In this document: positions 33,923-42,948 of the stretch, in pieces
How the letters are laid out: each line of letters starts with the position of its first letter
Position numbering within the stretch: the first letter of the stretch is position 1
Source: CAXXOK01 sp963675655
GTDB taxonomy: Bacteria > Bacillota > Clostridia > Christensenellales > Aristaeellaceae
Length of the DNA stretch: 64,000 nt
Reading direction: 5' to 3'
Assembly: GCA_963675655.1 (NCBI GenBank)
Contig: OY776489.1
Coordinates: 2,108,001 to 2,172,000, forward strand
Notes under the pieces: generated by a model
The model's database searches: none
What the model was told of the DNA's origin: nothing
What the model saw: only the letters and a program-made list of their open reading frames with translations
Translations under genes and position numbers: made by a program

Positions 33923-34951
33923 ATGGACATAGGCAGGCGAATCGCAGTAATGGGGATGGTTTCGCTTTTATGGCTTAGTGGTATTCTGCCCGTTGGCCCG
34001 GCTCTCTTTGCGCAGGCGGAGGGATTGCCGCCTGCTTCGCTTACGCAGATGCAGGAGGCGCTGCCGACGGAAAAACCGGAAGCGCCGACATCTTCGCTAA
34101 GCGCGGTTCAAGACATGCTGGAGCATGACGCGCAGGCAGATAAAGCAGGGGAAGAGATATTGCTGGGGGAGCAGACGTGCATCCGTATTCTGCTTATCGG
34201 TACCGATTCGTATACCAGCGCCAGCAGCGGCCGAAGCGATACCATGATTGTCGCGCAGCTAGATACGCAGCGCAAGCAGATCAAGATGATTTCATTCCTG
34301 CGCGACTTATATGTTGCCATTCCCGGGTACCGAAAGACCCGCCTGAATGCGGCCTATGTATATGGCGGCGCAGACTTGCTGGTAGATACGCTGGAAAATA
34401 ATTTTGGTGTAACCGTGGACGGTTGGGTGGCTGTGAATTTCTCCCGCATGGTGGAGGTAATCGACCGGTTGGGCGGCGTAACGGTTGAAGTGAGCGAGCA
34501 GGAGCGTAAACAGCTGAACTCGATTTTGAAATACTATAATACGCAAAACGGCTATCCTAAAATGGATGAAGTGCTGGAAGCATCCGGTTCGCAGCGTCTT
34601 ACTGGCAAGCAGGCGCTGTGTTTCAGCCGTATTCGGAAAATCGACAGCGACTTTACCCGCGTCAGCCGCCAGCGCAAAGTGATGGAAGCCATTTACGTGC
34701 GTATACGGGAGATGGACGCAATCACGCTAATGTCGATCCTGACGCAGGCGTACGGCGATGTGAAAACGAACCTGACCATGGCGGATGCCGCCAGCCTGAT
34801 ACCGGTGCTGTTTTCCCTGCGGAAGGTTACTTGGGACAGCCTTACCATACCCGTACGCGACGGATACAAAAGCACAAGAGTAAGCGGTATGGATGTATTG
34901 GTGCCAAATCTAAAAACCAACCAACTGGCAATCAGCCGGTTTTTACAGTAA
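33923..34951 (+). CDS. LytR-CpsA-Psr (LCP) family protein
   Basis: LCP enzymes transfer undecaprenyl-linked polymers such as teichoic acid or capsule to peptidoglycan outside the membrane. The 342-aa product has an N-terminal signal/anchor helix (about 6-32), a 40-residue linker, and the LCP core: IRILLIGTDSYTSASSGRSD, MIVAQLDTQRKQIKMISF, LRDLYVAIPG, RLNAAYVYGGADLLVDTLE and LTGKQALCFSRIRK. The Arg and Asp residues that bind the pyrophosphate and magnesium in the family are present. GGGAGGAAG precedes ATG 33923, 34 nt after the CDF gene; co-transcription is likely. Confidence 0.93.
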   Translation: MDIGRRIAVMGMVSLLWLSGILPVGPALFAQAEGLPPASLTQMQEALPTEKPEAPTSSLSAVQDMLEHDAQADKAGEEILLGEQTCIRILLIGTDSYTSASSGRSDTMIVAQLDTQRKQIKMISFLRDLYVAIPGYRKTRLNAAYVYGGADLLVDTLENNFGVTVDGWVAVNFSRMVEVIDRLGGVTVEVSEQERKQLNSILKYYNTQNGYPKMDEVLEASGSQRLTGKQALCFSRIRKIDSDFTRVSRQRKVMEAIYVRIREMDAITLMSILTQAYGDVKTNLTMADAASLIPVLFSLRKVTWDSLTIPVRDGYKSTRVSGMDVLVPNLKTNQLAISRFLQ

Positions 34952-34975
34952 AAACAAACACCAAAAAGTGAAAAG

Positions 34976-35006
34976 AAAAGCCTTGCGCAATTTGCGCAAG
35001 GCTTTT
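34976..35006. terminator. Bidirectional terminator
   Basis: A 15-bp perfect inverted repeat (34976-34990 with 34992-35006), AAAAGCC...GGCTTTT, sits between the convergent LCP gene and the minus-strand FAD dehydrogenase gene and can serve both. Confidence 0.92.
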
Positions 35007-35022
35007 CTGAACCGTTATGTGA

Positions 35023-36438
35023 TCAGGCTTTGCTGACGATGTCATCCGCTACGACCATACCGGTGGCGCTGGCTTGCATCAGCCCGCGGGTAATCCCCGC
35101 GCCGTCGCCGATGGCATACAGCCCTTCAATCGCGGTTTCAAACGTTTTGTTGACCAGTACTTTACTGGAGTAGAATTTGACTTCCACGCCATAGAGCAGC
35201 GTATTTTGGCTGTACAATCCCGGTGCAAGATGGTCAAACGCCCGGAGCGCCTCGATGATGCTGGTCAGGTGCCGGGCGGGAAGCACAAAGCTTAAATCGC
35301 CCGCTACCGCCGTGGAAAGCGTGGGGATGGTGGTGGATTTGCGCAGGCGACTTGCGTCCGTACGGCGGCCTTTGAGCAGATCGCCCAGGCGCTGTACCAT
35401 AATCGGCCCGCCGGTGAGCATGTTGCCAAGCTTGGCGATATACCGTCCGTATTCAATCGGCTGGTTGAAGGGCTCGGTGAAGGAGGTGCTGACCAGCAAG
35501 GCAAAGTTGGTGTTTCCAGTGCGCTTGGCAGGGTCTTCATAGCTATGCCCGTTTACGACCGCGATGCCGCCTTCGTAATGCTCCTGGCTTACTTCGCCAC
35601 CGGGATTCATGCAGAAAGTACGCACTTTATTTTCGTACGTATCGCTATAATAGACCAGCTTGGCCTCATACAGATCCTGCGTTAAGCCGTCCATAATGGC
35701 GTTTGGCACTTCCACGCGAACGCCGATGTCCACTTCGTTGTTTTTGGTGCGAAGGCCGAGGCGGTTCACTGTTTCGGAAAGCCACTGCGCACCGCCGCGA
35801 CCCGGCGCGGCGACCACATAGGGCGCGCTGGCGATAAACGGCTCGCCGCCGCGCGGCTCAATGCGTACGCCGGTAACGTGGCCGTTGTCGACAATAATCT
35901 CCCGTGCGGTCGTCAGCTCCATAAACGTCGTGTTGGTATTCTGCACCAGATGGTCGTGCATTGCGCCCAGCACAGGCCCCGCGTTCTCCGTGCCCAAATG
36001 CCGGACAGGGCAGGGAATCAGCCGGATATTGTGGCGGCTGGCCTGGTAGGCGATTTCCTCAACGCGGCGTTCATCGTTGCCGTGCACCGTGGAGCTGGCG
36101 CCGAAATGCAGGTATAGTTCATCCGCGCGGCCGATATACTCCATGGCACGCTTGTGGCCTAAATACTCGCTGATCTGCCCGCCGACCTCGTCGCTCAGGC
36201 TTAGCTTACCATCGCTGAAAGCGCCCGCGCCCGCCCAGCCATGTACGATGGCGCAGGGGTCGCAATGGGCGCACTGCCCGTTAATACGTGCAGGGCATGT
36301 GCGGTGGCTGATGGCGCGGCCGGTATCCACAATCAATACGCGGCTTTCCGGCTTGCACTTGGTCATTTCCAGTGCGGTAAAGATGCCGGCAGGCCCAGCG
36401 CCGATGATGATGACGTCAAATTCGCGGTTGATACTCAT
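35023..36438 (-). CDS. FAD-dependent dehydrogenase, COG2509 type
   Basis: The 471-aa product starts with a dinucleotide-binding motif, VIIIGAGPAGIFTALEM (FAD), and has RTCPARINGQCAHCDPC with closely spaced cysteines, GWAGAGAFSDGKLSLSDEVG, and a C-terminal GLYAIGDGAGITRGLMQA that closes the FAD site. This pattern is the uncharacterised NAD(FAD)-utilising dehydrogenase family COG2509. Substrate unknown; the cysteine pairs suggest a redox or metal site. Start ATG 36438 has AAAGGAG 8 nt upstream. It lies 32 nt after trpS and is the last gene of the array. Confidence 0.9.
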   Translation of the reverse strand: MSINREFDVIIIGAGPAGIFTALEMTKCKPESRVLIVDTGRAISHRTCPARINGQCAHCDPCAIVHGWAGAGAFSDGKLSLSDEVGGQISEYLGHKRAMEYIGRADELYLHFGASSTVHGNDERRVEEIAYQASRHNIRLIPCPVRHLGTENAGPVLGAMHDHLVQNTNTTFMELTTAREIIVDNGHVTGVRIEPRGGEPFIASAPYVVAAPGRGGAQWLSETVNRLGLRTKNNEVDIGVRVEVPNAIMDGLTQDLYEAKLVYYSDTYENKVRTFCMNPGGEVSQEHYEGGIAVVNGHSYEDPAKRTGNTNFALLVSTSFTEPFNQPIEYGRYIAKLGNMLTGGPIMVQRLGDLLKGRRTDASRLRKSTTIPTLSTAVAGDLSFVLPARHLTSIIEALRAFDHLAPGLYSQNTLLYGVEVKFYSSKVLVNKTFETAIEGLYAIGDGAGITRGLMQASATGMVVADDIVSKA

Positions 36439-36470
36439 AGGTTTGCTCCTTTTTGGTTGTAGGGGTTTCG

Positions 36471-37493
36471 TCAGGTTTTGGCGTGGGGAGCGCAACCAAC
36501 CTTGTGCTTTACTTTGTTCAGCGTACGGTTGGCACGGCGGGAAGCCTCCTGCGCGTTACGGTCGAGAATGGCTTGCAGCGTCGCTTTATCGGCCATGATA
36601 CGGCTAAATTCGGACTGTATGGGTTCCAGTGTTGCAATCACGCTATCAGTGACCCGCTTTTTCAGCTCGCCGTATCCCAACCCGTCCAACTCGTTGAGCA
36701 GCTTATCCATCGGTTCGTTTGTGAGCGCGGCAATGATGGAAAGCAGGTTGCTGACGCCGGGCTTGTTTTCCGGGTCAAAGCGGATTTCGTTGTCGCTGTC
36801 GGTGACGGCGCGTTTTACCTTACGGCGCACATCCTCCGGTTTATCCAGCAGCGAAATGAAGGTTTCATCCGGGTCGGATTTGCTCATTTTACGGGTCGGC
36901 TCCTGCAGGCTCATCACCCGGCTGCCGACCTTGCCGATGTACACTTCTGGAATAGTGAATACATCGCCGTAAATACCGTTGAAGCGCTGGGCAATATCGC
37001 GCGTGATTTCCATATGCTGCTTTTGATCGGCGCCGACGGGCACCAGATTGCTTTGGTATAAAAGAATATCCGACGCCATAAGCACAGGGTAGGTGAACAA
37101 CCCGGAGTTGATGTTATCCGCGTGTTTGGCGCTTTTGTCCTTAAACTGTGTCATGCGCGAAAGCTCGCCCATATACGTATAGCAGTTTAAAATCCAGGAT
37201 AGCTCCGCGTGTGCGCTCACATGGCTTTGGCAGAAAATCAGGCTTTTGTCCGGGTCCAGGCCAACGGCCATGTAGATGGCGGCCAGTTCCAGGCAGCGGC
37301 GGCGCAGCTGCGCCGCATCCTGCCGAACGGTGAGGGCGTGCAGGTCGACTACGCAGTATACGCAATCGTAATCATCTTCCAGCAGTTTAAAATTGCGAAG
37401 CGCGCCGATGTAATTGCCAAGCGTCAGCGTGCCGGAGGGCTGGATGCCGGAGAAGATAACTGGTTTTTTCGGGGTGGCGGGTTGGGTCTGCAT
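36471..37493 (-). CDS. trpS: Tryptophanyl-tRNA synthetase
   Basis: TrpRS charges tRNA-Trp. The 340-aa product is a complete class Ic enzyme: FSGIQPSGTLTLGNYIGAL (HIGH-like TLGN), VPVGADQKQHMEITRDIAQR, and RKMSKSDPDE (KMSKS). The anticodon-binding tail RRANRTLNKVKHKVG is normal. No T-box leader is present in the 65-bp gap upstream, in contrast to the aspS operon. ATG 37493 follows GAAGGAGG. It is downstream of the GNAT gene and may be transcribed from that operon or from an unrecognised promoter. Confidence 0.97.
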   Translation of the reverse strand: MQTQPATPKKPVIFSGIQPSGTLTLGNYIGALRNFKLLEDDYDCVYCVVDLHALTVRQDAAQLRRRCLELAAIYMAVGLDPDKSLIFCQSHVSAHAELSWILNCYTYMGELSRMTQFKDKSAKHADNINSGLFTYPVLMASDILLYQSNLVPVGADQKQHMEITRDIAQRFNGIYGDVFTIPEVYIGKVGSRVMSLQEPTRKMSKSDPDETFISLLDKPEDVRRKVKRAVTDSDNEIRFDPENKPGVSNLLSIIAALTNEPMDKLLNELDGLGYGELKKRVTDSVIATLEPIQSEFSRIMADKATLQAILDRNAQEASRRANRTLNKVKHKVGCAPHAKT

Positions 37494-37558
37494 GTTAGGT
37501 TCCTCCTTCTATCTGCAACGCGAACCGCAGGGTTTGCGGCCGCTTGTGGGCTCATGGG

Positions 37559-38116
37559 TTACCGGCGGAAATACTCCTGTGATAATATACCATACGTAGT
37601 AAAATCACAAATACCCTGGTTGTTCAGGTCGGCCTGCCGCTGAGTGCCTTCGTTTTGCATACCGCAGTGCGCCATGACCCTGCCGGAGTTGGGGTTTTTG
37701 GGGTCGTGGCGCGAATCCACGCGGTTTACACCTACCTGTTCAAATAGGAAACGGATTACAGCTTCCAGCGATTCGCTGGTAATGCCTTGGCGCCACCATC
37801 GCCTGCCGATACAATAGCCGATGTGCGCCGAAGCCACACGTTCGTCCCACCGCACAACGCCGATGCTGCCGATGGGCTCACCGATTTCTTTAAGCGCAAT
37901 GGCCCAGTTATAGAAATCGGCATCTGCATAATGCGCTGTCCAATCGGCAAGTACCGCGCGGGATACATCCACACTGCTGTGAGTAGGCCATGTCAGGTAC
38001 TTGGTTACCTCGTCATCGCTGGCCCAATTGCGGTACATGGCAGGTGCGTCTTCCAGCGTGAAGGGGCGCAGTATTAACCGGTCGGTTTTAAGTGTGGCGG
38101 TACCTAAATGCTTCAT
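37559..38116 (-). CDS. GNAT-family acetyltransferase (RimJ/RimL-like)
   Basis: The 185-aa product resembles GNAT enzymes acetylating protein N-termini or amino sugars. Visible are TLKTDRLILRPFTLEDAPAM, PIGSIGVVRWDERVASAHIGY and the acetyl-CoA loop GRRWWRQGITSEAL-like segment (written GITSESLEAV here), ending with NPNSGRVMAHCGMQNEG. Start ATG 38116 is preceded by GGGAG. It is 20 nt after the last small transporter gene; membership of the glycolipid cluster is possible but RimL-like enzymes are widespread. Confidence 0.85.
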   Translation of the reverse strand: MKHLGTATLKTDRLILRPFTLEDAPAMYRNWASDDEVTKYLTWPTHSSVDVSRAVLADWTAHYADADFYNWAIALKEIGEPIGSIGVVRWDERVASAHIGYCIGRRWWRQGITSESLEAVIRFLFEQVGVNRVDSRHDPKNPNSGRVMAHCGMQNEGTQRQADLNNQGICDFTTYGILSQEYFRR

Positions 38117-38135
38117 ATAGCAACACTCCCAACGA

Positions 38136-38474
38136 TTATACAATCAGCGTGACGAGAATACCCGCGATGATCAGCGCGTTTCCAATCAACTTGCGCGCAG
38201 TGATTTTTTCTTTCAAAAACAGCCTGCCCAGCACCATAACATACAGAAAGCCCGAAGCCTCCAATACGCTTGCTACCGTTAAATCCAGCGTTTGCAGCGC
38301 AATAATGTTGGCCAGCATGCAGCCAAAAAATAAAATATACGCGAAGATGACTTTAAAATTCAGGTAAAACCAGATGCCTGTATAGGCTGGGCTATCCGCC
38401 GCTTGCTTAAGCATCAACTGGGAGACAGCCGCAACCAGCGGAGTAATTAGGTAGATAATCGCGCCGCTACTCAT
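38136..38474 (-). CDS. Small DMT transporter, ArnF/SMR-like
   Basis: The 112-aa product has four predicted helices, as in small multidrug resistance and ArnE/ArnF proteins. It has KQAADSPAYTGIWFYLNFK after the first helix and LTVASVLEASGFLYVMVLG in the third, ending LIIAGILVTLIV. ArnE-ArnF form a heterodimer that flips undecaprenyl-phosphate-aminoarabinose. The overlap (8 nt) with the next small DMT gene and the neighbouring DPM/ArnC-type GT2 favour that kind of role. The sugar carried here is unknown. Confidence 0.75.
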   Translation of the reverse strand: MSSGAIIYLITPLVAAVSQLMLKQAADSPAYTGIWFYLNFKVIFAYILFFGCMLANIIALQTLDLTVASVLEASGFLYVMVLGRLFLKEKITARKLIGNALIIAGILVTLIV

Positions 38475-38862
38475 GATCGCTCACCACCAGATATACGCCC
38501 GCAAGCACGATGGCAATACCAATGCCCTTGCCAAGCGTTAAACTTTCGCCGAAGAAAAGCAAACCAAACAGACACGACCATAACGTAACAATGCCTTTGT
38601 TGCTGTAAGCGTAACTTAGCGGCATACGCTTGAGCGTTTGCTGCCATAACATGGCATACACGCCCAAGGTAGCGACTTCCAGCCCCAGAAAGATAATGAC
38701 TGCCGTCATAGCTTGGTTAGAAAGATTGATGCCTGCCGATTTAGCAAACACGCTGGCAATGGCGTATAGGAACAGCGTTGCATGTAAAAGCAGGTAATCC
38801 TTTACCGGAACGTGCAATAGCTGTTCCAGTTTTTGGCGGGCAGTGAATGTTTCGGGTTTCAT
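38467..38862 (-). CDS. Small DMT transporter, ArnE/EamA-like
   Basis: The 131-aa product has an N-terminal polar segment (about 22 residues) and four helices: KDYLLLHATLFLYAIASVFAK, then QAMTAVIIFLGLEVATLGVY, PLSYAYSNKGIVTLWSCLFG and GIGIAIVLAGVYLVV. It is half the size of EamA transporters and pairs with the downstream 112-aa gene as a likely heterodimer. Start ATG 38862 follows GGGAGGAACC; an upstream extension would overlap the previous gene. The Tyr/Ser-rich third helix is typical for this group. Confidence 0.75.
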   Translation of the reverse strand: MKPETFTARQKLEQLLHVPVKDYLLLHATLFLYAIASVFAKSAGINLSNQAMTAVIIFLGLEVATLGVYAMLWQQTLKRMPLSYAYSNKGIVTLWSCLFGLLFFGESLTLGKGIGIAIVLAGVYLVVSDHE

Positions 38863-38884
38863 CTGGGTTCCTCCCGTATTGCGG

Positions 38885-39637
38885 TCACTCGCCCGGGTTG
38901 GGCGCGACATGTTTTACATAGGTATATTGCGTATCGGCGATCGATGCGCCCGCGTTTACGTATACGCGCAGCACCTTGGCGTTGTTGCTGACGATGGTGG
39001 AGGTAAGCCGGGTACAGGGTTGCTCAAAACAGGTGTCCAGCATCTTCTTGTGCAGCAGCGCGCCAAGACCGCGATCGTTCGCCTCATCATACAACCCCAT
39101 CAGTACGGGGTCAACGGTTTGTTCATCCACGCGGGTGATCACAAAAAAACCGATGGGCTTTTCGCCGGACAGCACTTCAAACAGCAGCGCGCCGCCGCGC
39201 AGCATCTGCCTAAGCCAATTGGCATAGCGGTTGCCGGACTGCTGAAGTGTAAAAGCCGGATCAATGGATACACGATCGCTTTTAAACACACCCGCGCGTA
39301 TCAAGGCAAAAACCCGATCCAGATCGGCCGTTTCGGTGCGATGAACGACCGAAAGCCCGCGATCCAGCCGTGTAAGCGTGGTTGGCGGATGATACTCGCG
39401 TTTGCGCATGGCAACGTGGAATACCGTCTCCACAAACTGATACCCGAGCTTTGGCAGTTCGAAGAGCCAGCGGGCGTCGTTTACGGGCGTTTTCACCACC
39501 AAATATTGCGCGCCTTCGGCCAGCATGGTTTGCTCTGCGCGGGCATACTCCTGCGGTGTATCCTCCGGCTCGATGCGCGTTTCATAGGCGTTTACGCCGA
39601 GGTTATCCATTTCAAACGTTGCATGAAGCGTCTTCAT
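38885..39637 (-). CDS. GNAT acetyltransferase, WecD-like
   Basis: The 250-aa product has a poorly defined N-terminal half (1-115) and a GNAT fold at about 120-245, with FFVITRVDEQTVDPVLMGL, DEANDRGLGALLHKKMLDTC as the acetyl-CoA loop and STIVSNNAKVLRVYVNAGA. The domain order matches WecD-type TDP-fucosamine acetyltransferases, which acetylate a nucleotide-activated amino sugar. It overlaps the GT2 gene by 4 nt, so an amino sugar may be the GT2 substrate; this is inference. Confidence 0.72.
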   Translation of the reverse strand: MKTLHATFEMDNLGVNAYETRIEPEDTPQEYARAEQTMLAEGAQYLVVKTPVNDARWLFELPKLGYQFVETVFHVAMRKREYHPPTTLTRLDRGLSVVHRTETADLDRVFALIRAGVFKSDRVSIDPAFTLQQSGNRYANWLRQMLRGGALLFEVLSGEKPIGFFVITRVDEQTVDPVLMGLYDEANDRGLGALLHKKMLDTCFEQPCTRLTSTIVSNNAKVLRVYVNAGASIADTQYTYVKHVAPNPGE

Positions 39638-40602
39638 TGCCGACTATCCTCTCCTGCATCCTCATCGCGGTGGTCCACCACATTGCGCACTACATACTGC
39701 GGGTAGCGGTTGATGCTAAGGTAGATGCGCCCGATATATTCGCCGACGATGCCGATAAGTGCGATGATCACACCGCCCAGCACCAGCAACACTGCGATGG
39801 TGGACGACCAACCGGCTTCGATATCCGGCGTTACAATTTTACGAATCACTGTAACAAGCGCGAAGATAAAACCGATGATGGAGGTAAACCAACCCAGATA
39901 GTTTGCCAATCGCAGCGGTTTGATGGAAAAAGCCGTTACCCCGTTGGTCCACAGGGAAATGAGCTTTTTCAGCGTATAGCCGCTGCGCCCCTGTAACCGC
40001 TGGCGATGGTTGACCTTCACATTGCAATAGCGGCTGACGCTTTGGAACAAAAGCCCTGTAATGAAAGGAAAGGGGTTGGGGTATTGCAGGGCGGTATCCA
40101 CCACAAAGCGTTGGCAGGCAAAATAGCTGTTGACGCTCAAATCCTTGGGTTGCCCGTAAAAGAAATGGTTGCATGCCGAATTAAAACGGCTGCCCAAATT
40201 GCGAAACAGGTTTTGCCTGCGTTTGGGATATTCCGCATAGACAATATCGTATCCTTGGCTGACTTTATCGATCAGCTTGAAGCACTCGTCGGCGGGGGTT
40301 TGTCCATCGTCATCCAGCGCGATGACGATATCGCCCCGCACGTGAGAAAATCCCGCCATAATGGCACTGTGCTGGCCAAAATTGCGACTTAAATTCACAA
40401 AAACGATCTGCGGATATTGCTCGCAAAGGCCAGTGATGACTTCGGCTACGTTATCCGGGCTGCCATCGTTGATGAGTATGATTTCATGGTCGTATTCCGC
40501 GGCGCGGGGCGCGACGGTATCGGCAATTTCTTTGACGACGATGGCAATGGTATCGGCACTGCGATAGCAGGGAACCACGAAAGAAAGCAATGGTTTTGAC
40601 AT
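39634..40602 (-). CDS. GT2 polyprenyl-phosphate glycosyltransferase (DPM/ArnC/GtrB type)
   Basis: The 322-aa product has a GT-A catalytic domain: LSFVVPCYRSADTI, EIILINDGSPDN, NLSRNFGQHSAIMAGF and the metal-site DDDGQTPADE. Two C-terminal helices (about 235-260 and 268-295) anchor it in the membrane. Such enzymes transfer a sugar from a nucleotide to undecaprenyl phosphate at the inner face. It stands just upstream of the WecD-like and ArnE/F-like genes, giving the make, modify, flip order. Start ATG 40602 has AGAGGTG before it. The sugar cannot be predicted. Confidence 0.9.
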   Translation of the reverse strand: MSKPLLSFVVPCYRSADTIAIVVKEIADTVAPRAAEYDHEIILINDGSPDNVAEVITGLCEQYPQIVFVNLSRNFGQHSAIMAGFSHVRGDIVIALDDDGQTPADECFKLIDKVSQGYDIVYAEYPKRRQNLFRNLGSRFNSACNHFFYGQPKDLSVNSYFACQRFVVDTALQYPNPFPFITGLLFQSVSRYCNVKVNHRQRLQGRSGYTLKKLISLWTNGVTAFSIKPLRLANYLGWFTSIIGFIFALVTVIRKIVTPDIEAGWSSTIAVLLVLGGVIIALIGIVGEYIGRIYLSINRYPQYVVRNVVDHRDEDAGEDSRQ

Positions 40603-40661
40603 GTTACACCTCTGAAGGGGAGAATAGGGGGCGAAAGGGATGGCGGCTGCTTGCCGGATGG

Positions 40662-41882
40662 TTATGCGGTAACGCGGCGCGAGAGGGTCTGGATTAAATC
40701 ATACCCGTCCCACACCAGCGAAAAATCCAGCGTATGCCCAACTGGGGCAATGCGGTCTACACCCCGTACGCCGTTTGCCAGCACGAAGCGGAGCACGGTT
40801 TGTGCGTCCACCCCAAGTACGGAAAGAGTTTGCGCTTTTTGGGACAACAGCGGTGCCAGCGGCGTAAGCGTTTCGGCGGCATATTCCAGAAAACACCCGC
40901 CTGCACAGCGAAAATCCGTCACTTCCGGGGTGAGTGCGCCCAGACGAATCCGTACAACCAGATGATCTGGCATGGGTTCCAGTGTGGCATCCGGCAGGGT
41001 GAGTGCCGCGGTGTAAAGCGCTGTCCGTTTATCCACCGCCACTACGGGGTCGATGGGGTAGCGGGGTGCAGCATATGCATGTACCGCCGACCAAAAGCGC
41101 TTCTGCGCGATTTGCAGGGTTTCGCCATCGCCCAGCCAATAAATCAGCCGCGGGGCGGTGCAGGCGTTCTGGTCAAACAGATATGTATCGTTATAAAAAC
41201 CCTGTGCGGCAGCTTGCAGCGCCGCATCGTCCATGGCGGCTAAGGCTTCCGCGCCCAGCGCCAACGCCGACCAGCGATCGGCAAAAGTAATATCAAACGC
41301 GCGGGGGGCAAGCGGCGCCATACGCACGCGGCGGATGGTTTCATCCCCGCCCCAGATGATGCGCACATCGCATAGGCTGCTGAATACCGCGGTAATCTCC
41401 TGTGCTTCGCGCGGGTATTCTACGACCGAAACGTAGGGAAGCAGCGCGCTGTGTACTCCGGTTAATAGTGTTTGCATCGCTTCGCAGACCAGCGTGGTTT
41501 GCATAAAATCCTTACTGCTGGCTTTCACAATACACGCATTGCCCGCCAGCAGCGCGGCAGTGAGCGAATAGGCAAAATTCATGGGCACATTGCCCGGCGC
41601 AATATGAAACGTAAGCCCACGCCCCAGCCGATCCGCCAGATCGCCATAGCCGGCTTGCAGCCGCTGCAGGTTAGCCTTGCGGCAGAAGAACGCGAAGGTT
41701 GCGATATCTGGATACGCCTTGGTACGCGGATCTTTCAGCAGAGAAGCGGAAAGGTCGGCTAAGAAAGCTGTGACCTTATCATCAAATGGTGGCAGCGAAG
41801 GCTGTCGGGCTGCCATACGCGGATCGGCAGGGCCGCAGCGCGTGCGAACCGCAGGCATAGCGGTGGAATCACTTTTGCTCAT
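40662..41882 (-). CDS. LuxC-family acyl-CoA/acyl-protein reductase
   Basis: The 406-aa product belongs to the LuxC family, which reduces an acyl thioester to an aldehyde with NADPH. Matches include LTFHIAPGNVPMNFAYSL (residues 90-107), IVKASSKDFM, and the active-site Cys241 in LFDQNACTAPRL. The aldehyde-dehydrogenase-like fold is complete. It overlaps the LuxE gene by 14 nt, and the two are paired as in lux operons, but luxA, luxB and luxD are absent, so light production is excluded. The substrate in polysaccharide-type loci is not established. Confidence 0.9.
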   Translation of the reverse strand: MSKSDSTAMPAVRTRCGPADPRMAARQPSLPPFDDKVTAFLADLSASLLKDPRTKAYPDIATFAFFCRKANLQRLQAGYGDLADRLGRGLTFHIAPGNVPMNFAYSLTAALLAGNACIVKASSKDFMQTTLVCEAMQTLLTGVHSALLPYVSVVEYPREAQEITAVFSSLCDVRIIWGGDETIRRVRMAPLAPRAFDITFADRWSALALGAEALAAMDDAALQAAAQGFYNDTYLFDQNACTAPRLIYWLGDGETLQIAQKRFWSAVHAYAAPRYPIDPVVAVDKRTALYTAALTLPDATLEPMPDHLVVRIRLGALTPEVTDFRCAGGCFLEYAAETLTPLAPLLSQKAQTLSVLGVDAQTVLRFVLANGVRGVDRIAPVGHTLDFSLVWDGYDLIQTLSRRVTA

Positions 41883-42948
41883 AGGTATCGCTGCACCCCC
41901 TTAACTCGGCGCGCTGCACGCGGCCAAGCACTTCAAAATACGTGCCCTTGCGACCGCAGGGGCAATCATCCACACCCAAAATGCGACCCTCGTCCTCTGT
42001 GAGCAGCACATGTCCGGGGTAACTGCGCGGCAATACGCTGACGACCTCGATCAACCCTTTCTCCCCAATATCCGCAACGGAAAAATCCTGCGGACGGCGG
42101 ATGACGACATCCGACCAGACGGAAGTGTGCAGATGCCCGCACTCACATGCCATATCAATTGAGCCGGTTTGCTCGGCCATGCCGTAATAATCCAGCACGC
42201 GGTCAATGCCGCATACGGTATGCAGCGCATCCCGGAAAGCGGAGGGGCTTACGGCCTGATCGGCCAGTTTCTTCCAGCCACCGCCGTGTACCAGCACCGC
42301 GTTTTGCAAATTTAGCGTAATACCGTCGCGTTTGAGCGCCTTATAAAAATGCTGCCAGACGATAAAAGTAAACCCAAACAGAAAAATACGCTCGCCTTCG
42401 TGCTTTTGGATAAAGGTGCGAAGTCCTTCCACATCCAGCTGCATCTGGTCATTAAGCGCGTATATTTTATCCCGGCCGAACATGCTGAAGCCCAGTATTC
42501 CCGCGCCGCGCGCTGTGAACATGGCGCGGTTTTTAACCACGGCGGCACTATCCACGATGATCATGGGCAGGCGCGTCCCGCCCAACGTATCTTCCATAAT
42601 CCGCGCAAGAACCTTGCTTTGCAGGGCTGCGGTTTCACGGTCTAGATAGATGCGGCTTACCTGTTGGCCGGTCGTGCCGGAACTGGTAACGGTTTTGGAG
42701 AGGGCATCCTCCGCTACGCTTTTCAGCGAAAACTGCTTAAATAACCGCACAGGCAATGCAGGCAGCTGGCGGTAATCCGTAATCTGCGCTAAATCTGTTT
42801 GCGTGGCGGCAAGCATACGGGCATACTCTGGGCAATGTGCCGCGTGGTGGCGGCTAAGCGCCGTAAGCTCCGCAGTTAAGAAGGCGTCTTTTTCTGGTCT
42901 CGCCCATTGATAGGGCGGCAGGGAAACGAGCGCCAAAGGCTCAGTCAT
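41869..42948 (-). CDS. LuxE-family acyl-protein synthetase
   Basis: The 359-aa product is related to LuxE and to phenylacetate-CoA ligases. The adenylation-type loop is TSSGTTGQQVSRIY (88-101), with MIIVDSAAVVKN, and a C-terminal zinc-like block DDCPCGRKGTYFEVLGRV. The final GCSDTYEQ carries Cys352, which matches the position of the LuxE cysteine that accepts the acyl group near the C-terminus. It would load an acyl group and hand it to the LuxC reductase. ATG 42948 overlaps the ligase stop by 8 nt (ATGACTGA); the longer frame would run deep into the ligase. Confidence 0.88.
   Translation of the reverse strand: MTEPLALVSLPPYQWARPEKDAFLTAELTALSRHHAAHCPEYARMLAATQTDLAQITDYRQLPALPVRLFKQFSLKSVAEDALSKTVTSSGTTGQQVSRIYLDRETAALQSKVLARIMEDTLGGTRLPMIIVDSAAVVKNRAMFTARGAGILGFSMFGRDKIYALNDQMQLDVEGLRTFIQKHEGERIFLFGFTFIVWQHFYKALKRDGITLNLQNAVLVHGGGWKKLADQAVSPSAFRDALHTVCGIDRVLDYYGMAEQTGSIDMACECGHLHTSVWSDVVIRRPQDFSVADIGEKGLIEVVSVLPRSYPGHVLLTEDEGRILGVDDCPCGRKGTYFEVLGRVQRAELRGCSDTYEQK

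Noticed and set aside
40662..42948. Bioluminescence (lux) operon
   Set aside because: LuxC- and LuxE-like proteins are present, but no luciferase (luxAB) or luxD; the neighbours are glycan and acyl-carrier genes.
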